Shown here one piece after another: positions 49,611 through 59,590 of a stretch of DNA of 64,000 nt; the stretch's first letter is position 1; each line of letters opens with the position of its first letter. The translations under genes were made by a program, and so were the position numbers. The stretch spans positions 1,843-65,842 of the forward strand of contig SZWC01007268.1 in NCBI GenBank assembly GCA_023375785.1, given 5' to 3'. The notes beneath the pieces are model-generated. The model searched no databases. It was given only the letters and a program-made list of their open reading frames with translations, and had not been told where the DNA came from. Source of the stretch: Penium margaritaceum. Lineage: Eukaryota; Streptophyta; Zygnematophyceae; Desmidiales; Peniaceae.

Positions 49611-49683
49611 CTGCCGCAGAAGTCTGCGGCAGACCGTTTTGGCAAAAAAAAAAGCCAATGCGGTGGCCCTGGCCTGCCGCAGA
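49611..49683. promoter_or_regulatory. Right subterminal CTGCCGCAGA motif cluster
   Basis: ctgccgcaga occurs at 49611-49620, its reverse form tctgcggcaga at 49623-49633, and ctgccgcaga again at 49674-49683. The first two form an inverted pair with a two-base spacer. They lie in the upstream region of the Myb-like gene, so they could also take part in its autoregulation; that is inference. Confidence 0.6.
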
Positions 49684-49866
49684 ACTCGAGTGAAACGGCT
49701 TGCCCAATGACGAGTGAGGGCGCGATAGCTGCCGTGGACCTGCCGGCTGCGGTGGATCTGCGGTGGTCGCTAATTCTCGCTAATTTTTTGGCCAGTGCCA
49801 CATCAGATCGCGAGCTCCTCGCAACGCCAGGTCAGCTCGCAGACGCCTCTTTGCCGCGCGCGCCTT

Positions 49867-49905
49867 CCCTGCCGTGCCTGAGTCCAGCGAGTCTGGACCA
49901 GTCCC
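49867..49905 (-). repeat. Right terminal inverted repeat of the Harbinger element
   Basis: Reads on the minus strand gggactggtccagactcgct and pairs with the left end at 45586-45624. It is followed by the cca duplication and then by the resumed tandem-repeat text (acgcacccac). Confidence 0.9.
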
Positions 49906-50048
49906 CCAAACGCACCCACACGCGGCAGGCGTGTTGCCACCTCCCCGCCCGCCACATTTTCCGTGATACATTGCGATGCTCCCCCGATCTTCGCATCGCG
50001 ATGAAGTCGCGGTTCGCTACAGTAATGCGATGTTTATTTGCATATAAA

Positions 50049-50646
50049 GGCCGGGGTCACAGGCCATCAGATGGGCTTTAAAAAAAGTGCAGGAACGGCA
50101 AAATTAAATCGGACGGATTATCTGGAACGATTCACTGGCCATCACGGTCACATGCCATCAGCCTCGCTGATGGGTAAAAAATCAGGTCTTTCCCGCCACT
50201 AGTTCAAGTTTTTATTTTAAAATGGGTCAATGGGTAACGCGACTTTCGCCGTCGTGCGAAACAGGCAGGTGTTATCTGATCCGAAGGTGGGTCTTTTTAA
50301 TTAAAATTTGCCAGTTTCGCGCGATGACGAGGTCGGCCCATCAGCGCCCATCAACCAAAAGGGTTGATGGGCGTTGATGGGCAGTAACGCGCGCTGACAG
50401 CCAGGTGGAGCTGTCGGTCACGCTAGGTCCATCACCATCACGGTCATACGCCATCAGTCGAATACGGTTTCACGACCAGTTGTGGCGGTGACGAAGCTGG
50501 CGCGAAGATGTCAAATTTTTAGAGCCAACTACGAGGGCGGTGAGCGATATGAAACTTCGCGCTGGAACAGACGCCATCAGCCGGCCATCAGCCGGTTTTC
50601 GTCGTCGAATTTTCAAGCCCATCAGTGATGGCCTGTGACCCCGGCC
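50049..50646. mobile_element. MITE-like non-autonomous DNA element, 598 bp
   Basis: The ends are a perfect 21-bp inverted repeat, ggccggggtcacaggccatc plus a. After a 2-base offset a further 9 bp (gatgggctt) continue the match. A 3-bp duplication, aaa, flanks it (50046-50048 and 50647-50649), which fits a Tourist/Harbinger-type MITE. There is no coding capacity. The interior is full of gatgggc/gcccatc words, with a perfect 12-bp central hairpin (cgcccatcaacc at 50345-50356, spacer aaaag, its complement at 50362-50373). A block catcacggtca followed by gccatcag occurs twice (about 50,140 and 50,434). The termini differ from those of the neighbouring autonomous Harbinger, so that element is not an obvious driver. 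Confidence 0.85.
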
Positions 50647-50649
50647 AAA

Positions 50650-51909
50650 CATCGAGAAAGTACGAATCGGTACCTACAACGACCTGTCTCCACGTCAGCC
50701 GGGAACCGTTCTTCTTACTTTGCGCGCAATGTCCGATATCGGCCCAACATCGCTCACCATCGAGATAGAAGGCAATATTTCCGCATTCCGACTTCCTGCT
50801 TGTTGCTTGGTTACTTCGGACAGCGGAAACAAGGATTTTTTACATGGTTTTATTTGGTGCATTAAGAAGGCTTAACCCACGGGCAGCCGTCAAGAATCTC
50901 TCGATTTACTTTCAAGCACTCGATTTCTAGAGGAATTTATACCTCAAAAATCACCATCACAAAAGGGAGATGGTGGAAACATGTTTTACCATGATATGGT
51001 GATTTTTCAGAATCACGGACAAAACCCGAGTCGCACGATGCAAAAATCAGCGACATCACGGGAGTCGCAGAAGATGTCTTTGAGTTGCAAATCAACACCG
51101 GCGGAGGTAATCTACCTGATTCCAGCATTGCAAAGCACATCAGGTAAAAGTGCGACATTACTCTGTTCGGTAGCGGAAGGTACCACAAAAGGGCTTACAT
51201 CTTCATCGAGATGTTGGCCCCTCAAGAGACCGTGTTGTTGTAAATGAGATGTTTGAACCTCGATGTAGCCGCAGTGTGCGAACTTCTTCTGATGCACGGA
51301 TGCATATAAATATCACCAAAGTATGATTCTTTTCATTCGCAGAATTGCGTGCAACATGGACTAGAAACAAGCCCTGCTTTTGGTGAAGGAAAAAAATATC
51401 GTAGGATCATTGCGTTGCTTTGAGATGTTTTTGTATTCCTCACACTCTAGCCTACTAAACAAATGCATGTATCTCTCCAAAACATCATTTATTTCTCTTT
51501 GTGTACCAAAAAGATCCTTTGGGCGTCTACAATGGTTGCCGGCTAGAATGAGGACCATCTAGATCAATAAAAAATGCTTTTACCGTTTGTTGCATCTTCT
51601 ATTGCGATGTTAGGAACACGGTTTGGGGCGATGTGCATTCTTGTCAACATCAGCCAGTAAACTCGAGTCGCAACGGTCCAAAACAAAAAAAATCACAATG
51701 CTCTTAAAGAAGTGTGCGTGATGAAAATCTCTGTCGGCGAGAACAATCAAACTCACGCCAACCGTGCATGGAATTCAGGGCATTTTGTGACATACATCTG
51801 GAACCTAGCCAAGGCTTCAAGGAAAGACTATGCATCATTAACTAGATGCAAATCCCATAGTGACAACAACACGGTCCCAATGCTTCAACACGGTCCCTAA
51901 ATTCCTATA
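50650..51909. other. Unassigned DNA
   Basis: Contains only short frames. The best is on minus at 51361-51558 (65 codons, with REINDVLERYMHLFSRLECE, a likely amphipathic helix). It is followed on the same strand and frame region by 51112-51297 (61 codons) and, in another frame, 50937-51188. These could be pieces of one unrecognised gene or of a transposon gene. No family motif is visible. Confidence 0.35.
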
Positions 51910-52476
51910 GATCGCTCTCTTTGAAGCTGCCATGGCTCAAAAGCAACGAATCCACCCTCCCCCATGTGTGCACAACCAAGACCGTTCCGCCTTCACCATC
52001 ACACGTCCGGCAAGAAACAATTAACAGTAAAACTTTGGAAAACATGTTTGAACTCCATCTACCCCTTCTACCCCTTTTGCGTCCTTTTAACTCACATGAC
52101 GTCCCTGTTTCTCTACATGTACCTTCTGCACCCCCCAGTCTCCCCTCATTTACACGTTCTCCTTCCCCTAGGACAATTATTCCACCAAACCAATCCTCCA
52201 CTTTATTCCTCTCCTAATACCGAGCTTCCTTTCTTCCTTTTTTATCACTTCTTCAACAAACATCCCTTCTCACAAAACCTTCCTTTACCCCAAAAAGTCT
52301 GATCAATTCATTGGCCATTATCCAATGGTGCGCATAAGATGCGCCAATACACCCAATTCAGCCCCATTCCAAGTATGTGCAGTCAATGCAAATAGTTTTA
52401 ATTCCAAGGGGAAATATGACCTCTTGGCTCAGGGTGCACACCAGTTTAGAATTGTGATTTTGACAATGAAACCCGA
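51910..52476 (+). mobile_element. LINE fragment, 5' piece: start of the endonuclease domain
   Basis: The pyrimidine-rich plus strand leads into a frame at 52325-52476 in which residues 18-48 read like the first strand of an apurinic-type LINE endonuclease: VCAVNANSFNSKGKYDLL, then FRIVILT. The usual family pattern is N..s...K...l......ivilTET. The LINE text stops exactly where the chromovirus LTR begins at 52,477. The remainder of the endonuclease appears at about 59,590-60,440 on the same strand. The DNA before 52,325 shows no clear ORF1 domain. Confidence 0.5.
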
Positions 52477-53261
52477 TGTAATGAGGAGCCCCTTTTTCCT
52501 GGCATACTCGGGGTCTCACCCGGGATTTGGGGGCATCTGGGCCATTTTCCGTTTTTTTGAAATTTTGGCTCGCAGTCCAGCTCACCTCCGCTTGACCGCA
52601 ACTGTGCGGATGCGGGGATGCGAGGACGCGAGGACGCGAGGAACGAGCGAGCAACTGCGAGCTCCACACGCAAAGGGCGTGTTTCACTCGTACCTTTGCG
52701 TGGCGTTCCGAACACGCCACACGAGGGTGGCTTCTCCTCCTCTCGGCGAGTGGCGTAGCGGTGACGCCATCCGTCGAGGGGTTGTTTCGACGGACGGCCC
52801 CGGCAACGGACGCGGTCAACGGTGGCAGTAAAACCGGTGACTGCGACCGTGCAACGGTCGCAGTTCTCTGGTGGCGTGCGCAACACCGCGATCGCACCCA
52901 CCGCCGCGAGAAATATGCGACTAACGGGGCGGCTCGCCGAGAGACAGAAGGGACCGTCGATCTGGACGATCGACGGCTGGGGACTTCTCGCACAAGGCAC
53001 TAGGTGCAAGTAGGGCACCGAGTTCAGGTGCAAGTAGGACACCTAGTAAAGGTGCAAGTAGCTTGTTGTAGCAAGCTAGGACAGCAGTAGGCTGAGGCTT
53101 GGGCTAGCCAGCAGGACAGTATAAATACCCTGTACTCAGTTCAATCTAATTAACCTGTATTTTCCAGCTCTGGCTTCCAGACATCTCCAAGTCTATCTTT
53201 CCGCTACGACTGTGCTCTCCACACACAAAGGCTAAATCTCCAAACAGCACCCACTCTCACA
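52477..53261 (+). repeat. 5' LTR of the chromovirus
   Basis: TG...CA ends. It contains a short tandem repeat (gaggacgc units near 52,620), a second set of short repeats (aggtgcaagtag near 52,985-53,065) and a TATA-type box. Long antisense frames across it are chance. Confidence 0.95.
53120..53127 (+). promoter_or_regulatory. TATA-type box in the chromovirus LTR
   Basis: tataaata in a cagtataaataccctg context, repeated at the same place in the 3' LTR (about 58,749-58,756). Together with the LTR position this suggests the U3 promoter, with transcription starting some 25-35 bp downstream, by analogy. Confidence 0.6.
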
Positions 53262-53263
53262 TC

Positions 53264-53276
53264 TGGTATCAGAGCC
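53264..53276 (+). other. Primer binding site, tRNA-iMet type
   Basis: tggtatcagagcc lies two bases after the 5' LTR. It is complementary to the 3' end of plant initiator tRNA-Met, the usual primer for chromoviruses. Confidence 0.9.
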
Positions 53277-53619
53277 ATAGCCACACGTTGGGTGGAAGCG
53301 CTGCCGGAGCTCGCGAAACTTCAAGGAGTGAAGCCACGGACTACGCCGGACAACGTCAAGGCTGATCAAGAGGGAGATTACTGGACCAGACTTCGAAGCC
53401 AACGCACGAGCCAACCTGTGGAAAATTTTCTACATTTCCAGAGCGTCCACACGGCCTACCGTGCGCGCGCAGGATACAACGGGTGTCTCCCACGCACTTC
53501 GAAGACCTCGGATTTTCTTCCCGGACTGCCGAATTGCTGCCGGAAAATTTTTCGATTGTTGCCGAAACGCTTCCAAATTTTTTCGAAGGATATCCAACGG
53601 CTAAAATTCATCAAGAGCC

Positions 53620-54537
53620 ATGGAGCAGGCCCTGCAGCAGATTGTGGAGCAGCTGGGAGCCCTCAAGCTGGAGAACGAGCGGCTCAATCGACAGATGGCT
53701 GACCTGTGGGACGGGACTAACGCTGGACAGGTTGGGGTGGCCCGGTCAAGGAGTCCGCCAAGACCAAAGCCAAAGGCTCCGGAACCGTTCAACCCCTCAG
53801 TCAAGGGTGCGAGTGTACGGACCTGGTTGTTCGCGATGAACAGCTACTTTGGGGCTCTGGGTCACCCTCCAGAGGAAGATGCTATGCGTGTGTCATTCGC
53901 GGTGACACTACTACGCGGAGCAGCATTGGAGTGGTGGAGGCAGCTGAGTATTCCGGCCACTCGAGGTGGAGGTGGGAACGCAGTTGTGCAACATGCTGTG
54001 TTGTGGCAGCCAGGCGCGGTGCAAGCTGAAGCGCGCATGCCGATGACATGGGAGCAGTTCCAGCAAGCCATCAGAGATCAATTTGATCTTGTGAACGCCT
54101 CCATGGTCGCACGCAACAAGCTGAAGCAGCTGAAGCAGATCGGCTCGGTACAGGAGTACACATGCCGTTTCCTGGCATTGTGCTCGGAGATCGACGACAT
54201 GAGCAAGCCGGAGATGGCAGACAAATACCACGATGGCTTGAAGGTAGAGATTCAGCGAACGTTGGCACTTAGTGGAATCACGGAGTTCCAGGCGATGGTG
54301 GCCACTGCTGAGCGCGTTGACGCGCTACGCTATCATCGAGGGGGTTTCCGTGAGAAGCAGGAAAATTTTCAGCGTCGAGCACAGCACCAACAAACGGACC
54401 CCATGGAGATCGAGGTAGTGCAAGGAGGCCAGCACCAGAGCAATCCGCGTGGTGGGAACTATTGGATCTGTGGGAAGTCTGGGCACCACAAGAAGGATTG
54501 CAAGAAGAAGCAGCAGGGAAACGACAACCAGCAGTGA
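53620..54537 (+). CDS. Fossil chromovirus gag (capsid and zinc knuckle)
   Basis: 305 residues, open from ATG to stop. The N-terminus has a helix (LQQIVEQLGALKLENERLN). Residues about 60-240 match the retrotransposon gag capsid fold (VRTWLFAMNSYF, LRGAALEWWRQL, WEQFQQAIRDQF, YHDGLKVEIQRTL). The end has a single zinc-knuckle remnant (ICGKSGHHKKDCK) in a basic setting. The pol frame overlaps its last 76 bases in the -1 register. Confidence 0.9.
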   Translation: MEQALQQIVEQLGALKLENERLNRQMADLWDGTNAGQVGVARSRSPPRPKPKAPEPFNPSVKGASVRTWLFAMNSYFGALGHPPEEDAMRVSFAVTLLRGAALEWWRQLSIPATRGGGGNAVVQHAVLWQPGAVQAEARMPMTWEQFQQAIRDQFDLVNASMVARNKLKQLKQIGSVQEYTCRFLALCSEIDDMSKPEMADKYHDGLKVEIQRTLALSGITEFQAMVATAERVDALRYHRGGFREKQENFQRRAQHQQTDPMEIEVVQGGQHQSNPRGGNYWICGKSGHHKKDCKKKQQGNDNQQ

Positions 54538-57500
54538 GTGGCGGGCGGCCATCTGCTGGGAAAGCTTCGTCCGCATCAGCGAACACCAGCCCCGAAAGTC
54601 CTTCGACAACTAGGGAGCGACCAAGTGTATTGCTGCAGAGCGGAGGAAGCGGGAGCGTTCCGGTGATCCTCCTGAAAGCCAAAATTTTATCGGCTGGTTC
54701 TGCGGACGGTGAGGGGCGCCAGACTCGCCAGCAGATAAAAGCATTGCTGGATTGCGGCGCGTCGCACTCATTCTTCAGCGACGAGCTTGCGAAGAGGTTG
54801 GGGCTTGCACGACTACCTGGGAAGCCAACTACGGCCAAGTTGGTGCAAGGGGAGCTGGAGTGCGGACTGCCTCTGAAGCCTCTGAGGATCCGTCTGGCCA
54901 AGCTGTCGTGCGATGTGAACTTTCGCACGTGCCTGATGGACACCTACGACGCCATTTTGGGGCGTGACTGGCTGCACCGGTGGATTCCTGCTGTGGATTG
55001 GGTGCGCAACCAGGTGAAAGTGAAGAAATGCGGAGAGCAAAACGTTTTGCCGTTGTGGGCAGAGGAGGACTCCAAGGCAGGCAAGGTGTCGCAGTTGAGT
55101 TACGTGTAGTTGAAGCGCTGTCAGCGCAAGGGGGATCAAGTGTACCTCGTGTGGGTGCGGCAAAAGGCAACAACTGAAGAGGTGGAAGTGTTGGCAGCGG
55201 AGACAAAGCAATTAGAGGAAGATCAGCAGAAAGCACTAGCAGCAGAGCTGTCGGAAGACATCAAGGGAGTGTTGGACAGCTACAGTGACGTGTTTCCTGC
55301 TGAGCTGCCAAAGGGTTTACCACCGAAGCGGAACATCGACCACAAAATTGAGCTTGTTCCTGGAGCAAATCCAATGGTGCGGGCTGCTTATCGCATGAGC
55401 GATAACGAGCTAGGTGAGCTGAAAAAGCAATTGGAGGAGCTGACAGAGCAAGGGTTCATCAGACCGTCGGTGTCACCCTACGCTGCACCGGTCCTCTTTG
55501 TGAAGAAGAAGACAGGGGAGCTGCGGATGTGCGTGGATTATCGCGCACTGAATAACGTAACGATCAAGAACCGGTACCTGCTGCCAAGGGTCGAGGAGCT
55601 GTTTGACCAGCTGAGGGGAGCGCAGTTCTTTAGCAAGATTGACTTGCGCTCCGGGTACCATCAGATCCCAATTGCGGAGCAGGATGTGGAGAAGACGGCG
55701 TTTCGGACGCGGTATGGCTATTTTGAGTACCTCGTGATTCCGTTTGGGTTGACCAACGCTCCTACAACTTTCATGAGTCTCATGAACAGGATCTTCCACC
55801 CTCACTTGGACCAGTTCATGGTGGTGTTTCTCGACGACATCCTCGTCTACTCCTGAACTCTTGAAGAGCATCAGCAACACCTTCGACAGGTGCTGGACAT
55901 TCTTCGGAAAGAGAAGCTATTTGCAAAGCTCTCCAAGTGTGAGTTTGAGAAAAGGGAGGTGGAGTTCCTTGGGCAAATCGTGAGCGGCAAAGGTCTCCGC
56001 ATGGACCCAAAAAAGGTGGAAGCAGTGAAGTAGTGGCCGAGACCAAAGTGCGTGCGTGACATCCAGGTATTCCTGGGGTTTGTCAAATACTACCGGAAAT
56101 TCATCCGGGGGTACGCACAAAAGGGTGTGCCGCTGACTCAGCTGCTAAGGAAGGATCACCAGTGGGAATGGGGCGATGAGGAGTAGAAGAGCTTCGAGGA
56201 GCTCAAGGCTGCAATGTGTGACGCTCTGGTTCTGGTGCATCCGTATTCATCCAAGGAGTACATCATGGCGACGGACGCAAGCGCCTATGCCATTGGGGCG
56301 GTACTGATGCAAGATCACAGAAAGGGGCCGCAGCCGATTGCATACGCGTCTCGCAAGTTGCGAGGTGCGGAGCTGAACTACGCAATCCATGAGAAGGAGA
56401 TGCTGGTGATGATCCATGCGTTCAAGCATTGGAGGTGCTACCTCGAGTCGTGACGTTGCGTGGTCTTCACAGACCATTATGCCTTGAAGTACCTGAAGAC
56501 GAAGTCGAACCTGAGTCGCCGACAAACTCGCTGGATGGAGTTTCTTGAAGGGAGCTTTGAGTACGAGATCCAGTACAAGCCTGGGAAGGTGAACCCAGCA
56601 GATCCTCTGTCGCGGAGGCCGGACTTGAGCCTCTATGCCATCTGCTGATGGGATCTCTAGTCATGCATAGCATGTTCAAGCACGGCTATGGCGTGGACAG
56701 TGAGTTCACGGGTGGTGCGCTGAAAGACGCCAGGTGGGATGGATTATATTGGCAAAGGGGGTAGGAGCAGAGAATTGTCGTGCCGGACTATGCGCCATTG
56801 AAGCAATTGTTGTTGGAGGAGGCGCATGACACGCACTACTCGGGTCACTTCGGCTTCGACAAGACGCTCAAAGCCTTGGCACGCCAATACCGGTGATCGT
56901 CAATGGCGACTGATTGCAAGAGTTTTGTGAGCAGCTGCGATGTGTGCCAATGCATCAAGGCGCGGAGGACCAAGCCACCTGGGGGGTTGCAACCATTGCC
57001 TGTACCACAGAGGCCATGGACAGACATCTCGCTTGACTTCATCGGCGGGTTGCCTGTGACGCAGCAGGGCAACAATACGGTGTTGGTGGTGGTGGACCGG
57101 TTCTCCAAGATGGCACACTTCATCGCATGTCCTGAGAGCATCACAGTTGCCGGGACAGCTCAACTCCTCCTCAGTCATGTCATCAAACTGCATGGAGTGC
57201 CGCAGTCGGTGTTCTCTGATCGCAATCCACGCTTCACTTCGCGATTCTGGAAAGATCTCATGGAGAAGCTGGGCACACGAGTGTAGCTGACCACGGCATA
57301 CCACCCACAAAGCGATGGACAAACAGAGCGTAAGAACCAGACATTGGAGCAGTAGCTGCGGAGCATGGTCCCACCGGATGGAGAGGGTTGGGAGGAGAAG
57401 CTCGGAGTGGCAGAGTTTGCCTACAACTCAGCGGTGTCAGCATCAACAGGAAAGTCACCGTTTTAGGTGGTCTACGGCCACCATCCACTGAGCCCAGCCG

Positions 57501-58095
57501 CCCTTGCTACAGCAATATCTCTTCCGGCTGTGCAGCAGATTACTGAAGGGTTTTCCACCACTTGGGACGTGGTGCGATAACGGCTGTTGCAGGCACAGAA
57601 GCAGCAGAAGCGGCAGGCTGATAAGCATCGCTCTGTGGAGGAGTTCCAAGTGGGAGATCAGGTGATGCTAAACTCTGCTAACCTGCAGCTGATGGGAGTT
57701 GGGAGTCCCAAGCTGAAACCGCGATGGGTGGGTCCGTTCCGCATTCTGGAGAAGCGGTCGGCCGTTTCATACAAGCTGGAGCTGCCAGCTCACTACACCA
57801 TCCACCCGGTGTTCCACATCTCCTTGCTTTGTGCCTATCGCGACCCCAACACCTTCTTCCACAGTCGCGGGACAGCTCCACCTCCTACTGTCCAGGTTGA
57901 AGGAAGTGAGGAGTTTGAGGTGGAGAAGATTTTGGCAGACCGCCAGAGGGGACGACGGTGTGAGTTTCTGGTGCAGTGAAAGGGGTACCCGGCGGAGCAC
58001 AACTCTTGGAAGCCAGAGGCCAACTTCAACGTTGGGGGAACCAACACAGTTCTCCAGGAGTACCTCAGGCGCGCTGGGACGTCGCGCCTGTGACG
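54462..58095 (+). pseudogene. Fossil chromovirus pol region
   Basis: Parts in order: aspartic protease (LLDCGASHSFFSDEL near 54,750), RT ([15 protein letters not shown] near 55,530, [15 protein letters not shown] near 55,635, [11 protein letters not shown] near 55,825), RNase H (YIMATDASAYAIGAVL near 56,262), integrase zinc finger (HDTHYSGHFG near 56,826; CDVCQCIKARR near 56,940), catalytic core (WTDISLDFIGGLP, then VVVDRFSKMAHFI) and a chromodomain at the end (FEVEKILADRQRG near 57,915). The order PR-RT-RH-IN-chromodomain defines a chromovirus. The region is broken about a dozen times and cannot make the whole polyprotein. Confidence 0.93.
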
Positions 58096-58106
58096 GGGGG
58101 GGTGAA

Positions 58107-58890
58107 TGTAACGAGGAGCCCCTTTTTCCTGGCATACTCGGGGTCTCACCCAGGATTTGGGGGCATCTGGGCCATTTTCCGCTTTTCGGAAATTTGGCTC
58201 GCGATCGAGCTCACCTCCGCTCGACCGCGACTGTGCGGATGCGGGGATGCGAGGACGCGAGGACGCGAGGAGTGAGCGAGCAACTGCGAGCTCCACACGC
58301 CAACGGCGTATTTTGCTCACACCTTCGCGTGGCGTTCCGAACACACCACGCGAGGGTGGCTTCTCCTCCTCTCGGCGAGTGGCGTAGCGGTGACGCCATC
58401 CGCCGAGGGGTTGTTTTGACGGATGGCCCCGGCAACGGACGCGGTCAATGGTGGCAGTAAAACCTGTGACTGCGACCGTGCGACGGTCGCAGTTCTCCGG
58501 TGGCGTGCACAACACGGCAACCGCACCCACCGCCGCGAGACATACGCGACCAACGGGGCGGCTCGCCGAGAGACAGAAGGGACCGTCGATCTGGAAAATC
58601 GACAGCCGGGGACTTCTCGCACAAGGCACTAGGTGCAAGTAGGGCACCGAGTTCAGGTGCAAGTAGGACACCTAGTACAGGTGCAAGGAGCTTGTTGTAG
58701 CAAGCTAGGAGAGCAGTAGGCTGAGGCTTGGACTAGCCAGCCGGACAGTATAAATACCCTGTACTCAGTTCAATCTAATTAACCTGTATTTTCCATCTCT
58801 GGCTTCCAGACATCTCCAAGTCTATCTTTCCGCTGCGACTGTGCTCTCCACACACAAAGGCTAAATCTCCAGAGAGCACCCACTCTCACA
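58107..58890 (+). repeat. 3' LTR of the chromovirus
   Basis: 784 bp, about 94% identical to the 5' LTR by hand alignment. Many of the differences are C/T or G/A exchanges, as expected for old methylated DNA. Confidence 0.95.
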
Positions 58891-59590
58891 CAGGAATTGC
58901 GGTTTTGATTTTGGGTAAGAATTGGAATTGTGATTCCGAACCCAGATCACGATTCTTCGGAATTATGATTCTTGTCATGGTTCCAGTAACACAAATAGAA
59001 AAGGAGAAAATTGATAGCAACGGTGTCGCTCAGGTCTAGAAACCAGACACAAAAGATCGGAATGGAGGACTGCTCAGTATTTAACACCATGATGAAGCCA
59101 GTGAAGTCGGAGCAGCTTGTCCCTGTGGCATCATTTGATGCCACATCAGTAGTGGCGCAACCTCCCCCTCCCTCCATCCCCCTCGAGAATAACAGTTTGA
59201 ATGCACAAATGACAAAGTTCGTGCCTTCCAATGTATGAGACAGCTCAGTAAGGCGGCTCTTTAGGGCCTGTACGTGCTACCGACGCAATTTGGCATGGCA
59301 CATGCATGCTACTTAAGCTCAGATGCGAGCCTAACCTACAACCAAGGGCGACCTCACAAAAGGTTATACGAATTGTGTGGTTGTGGAGAGTTGAACAATT
59401 CCCATCCATCGAAAATAACTAGCATCTCAATTTGGACAGTCTCCCCCTCCCCCCTCTCCTCCCTTCCATAAGAGCCTGGATCATTGAACCTTGATTCCAG
59501 GATGGTTCTAAAATTTGGAATCAAAATCGTACATTTAATCTTGCAAACCGGAATTGTGATTCCCGATTTGTGATCCTAAGAACCTGTGTG
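58891..59590. other. Unassigned insert between the chromovirus and the LINE
   Basis: About 700 bp that is neither LTR nor LINE. The 14-mer ggaattgtgattcc occurs at 58924-58937 and again at 59550-59563, with looser variants (gaattatgattc, ttgattcc, ggaatcaaaatc) near both ends. This could be a small mobile element with repeated ends. No coding frame longer than 94 codons. Confidence 0.4.

Larger units (their letters stand above)
45586..49905. mobile_element. PIF/Harbinger DNA transposon, near-complete, 4,320 bp
   Basis: The element is bounded by 39-bp terminal inverted repeats and a perfect 3-bp duplication, cca (45583-45585 and 49906-49908). It carries two genes that meet tail to tail with 25 bp between their stops: a DDE transposase on plus and a Myb/SANT-like protein on minus. 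That pair is the hallmark of PIF/Harbinger. Both ends also hold several CTGCCGCAGA-type motifs. The element is GC-rich against its AT-rich surroundings, and the 587-codon partner gene is free of stops, so arrival looks recent. The only visible defects are the duplicated block around an N and one frame change in the transposase. The outer tandem repeat is direct on both sides, showing that the insertion split one of its units. Confidence 0.93.
52477..58890 (+). mobile_element. Chromovirus (Ty3 type), full-length but broken, 6,414 bp
   Basis: LTRs of 785 and 784 bp (52477-53261 and 58107-58890) begin tgtaa and end ctcaca. The primer site for tRNA-iMet is at 53264-53276. Parts in order are gag (53620-54537), protease (about 54,740-55,000), RT (about 55,380-56,130), RNase H (about 56,210-56,640), integrase (about 56,790-57,500) and a chromodomain (about 57,900-58,090). 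A G-rich purine tract precedes the 3' LTR. About a dozen breaks lie in the pol region, while gag is open throughout. The LTRs differ at roughly 50 of 785 positions by hand count, about 6%. That makes it younger than copies A to D but not recent. Matching 5-bp target duplications were not found. Confidence 0.95.

Noticed and set aside
54278-54943. Long minus-strand frame (221 codons) in the chromovirus
   Set aside because: Antisense shadow of gag and protease coding; GC-rich DNA with few stops on the opposite strand.
57835-58671. 278-codon minus-strand frame, and similar ones at 52358-53042
   Set aside because: They run across the LTR in antisense and occur in both LTRs only because these are repeats; no motif.
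52477-58890. Idea that the genome uses a non-standard genetic code because pol is interrupted repeatedly
   Set aside because: The Harbinger Myb-like gene is open over 587 codons and ends normally in the standard code, and the older Ty3 copies are broken in every way; ordinary decay explains it.
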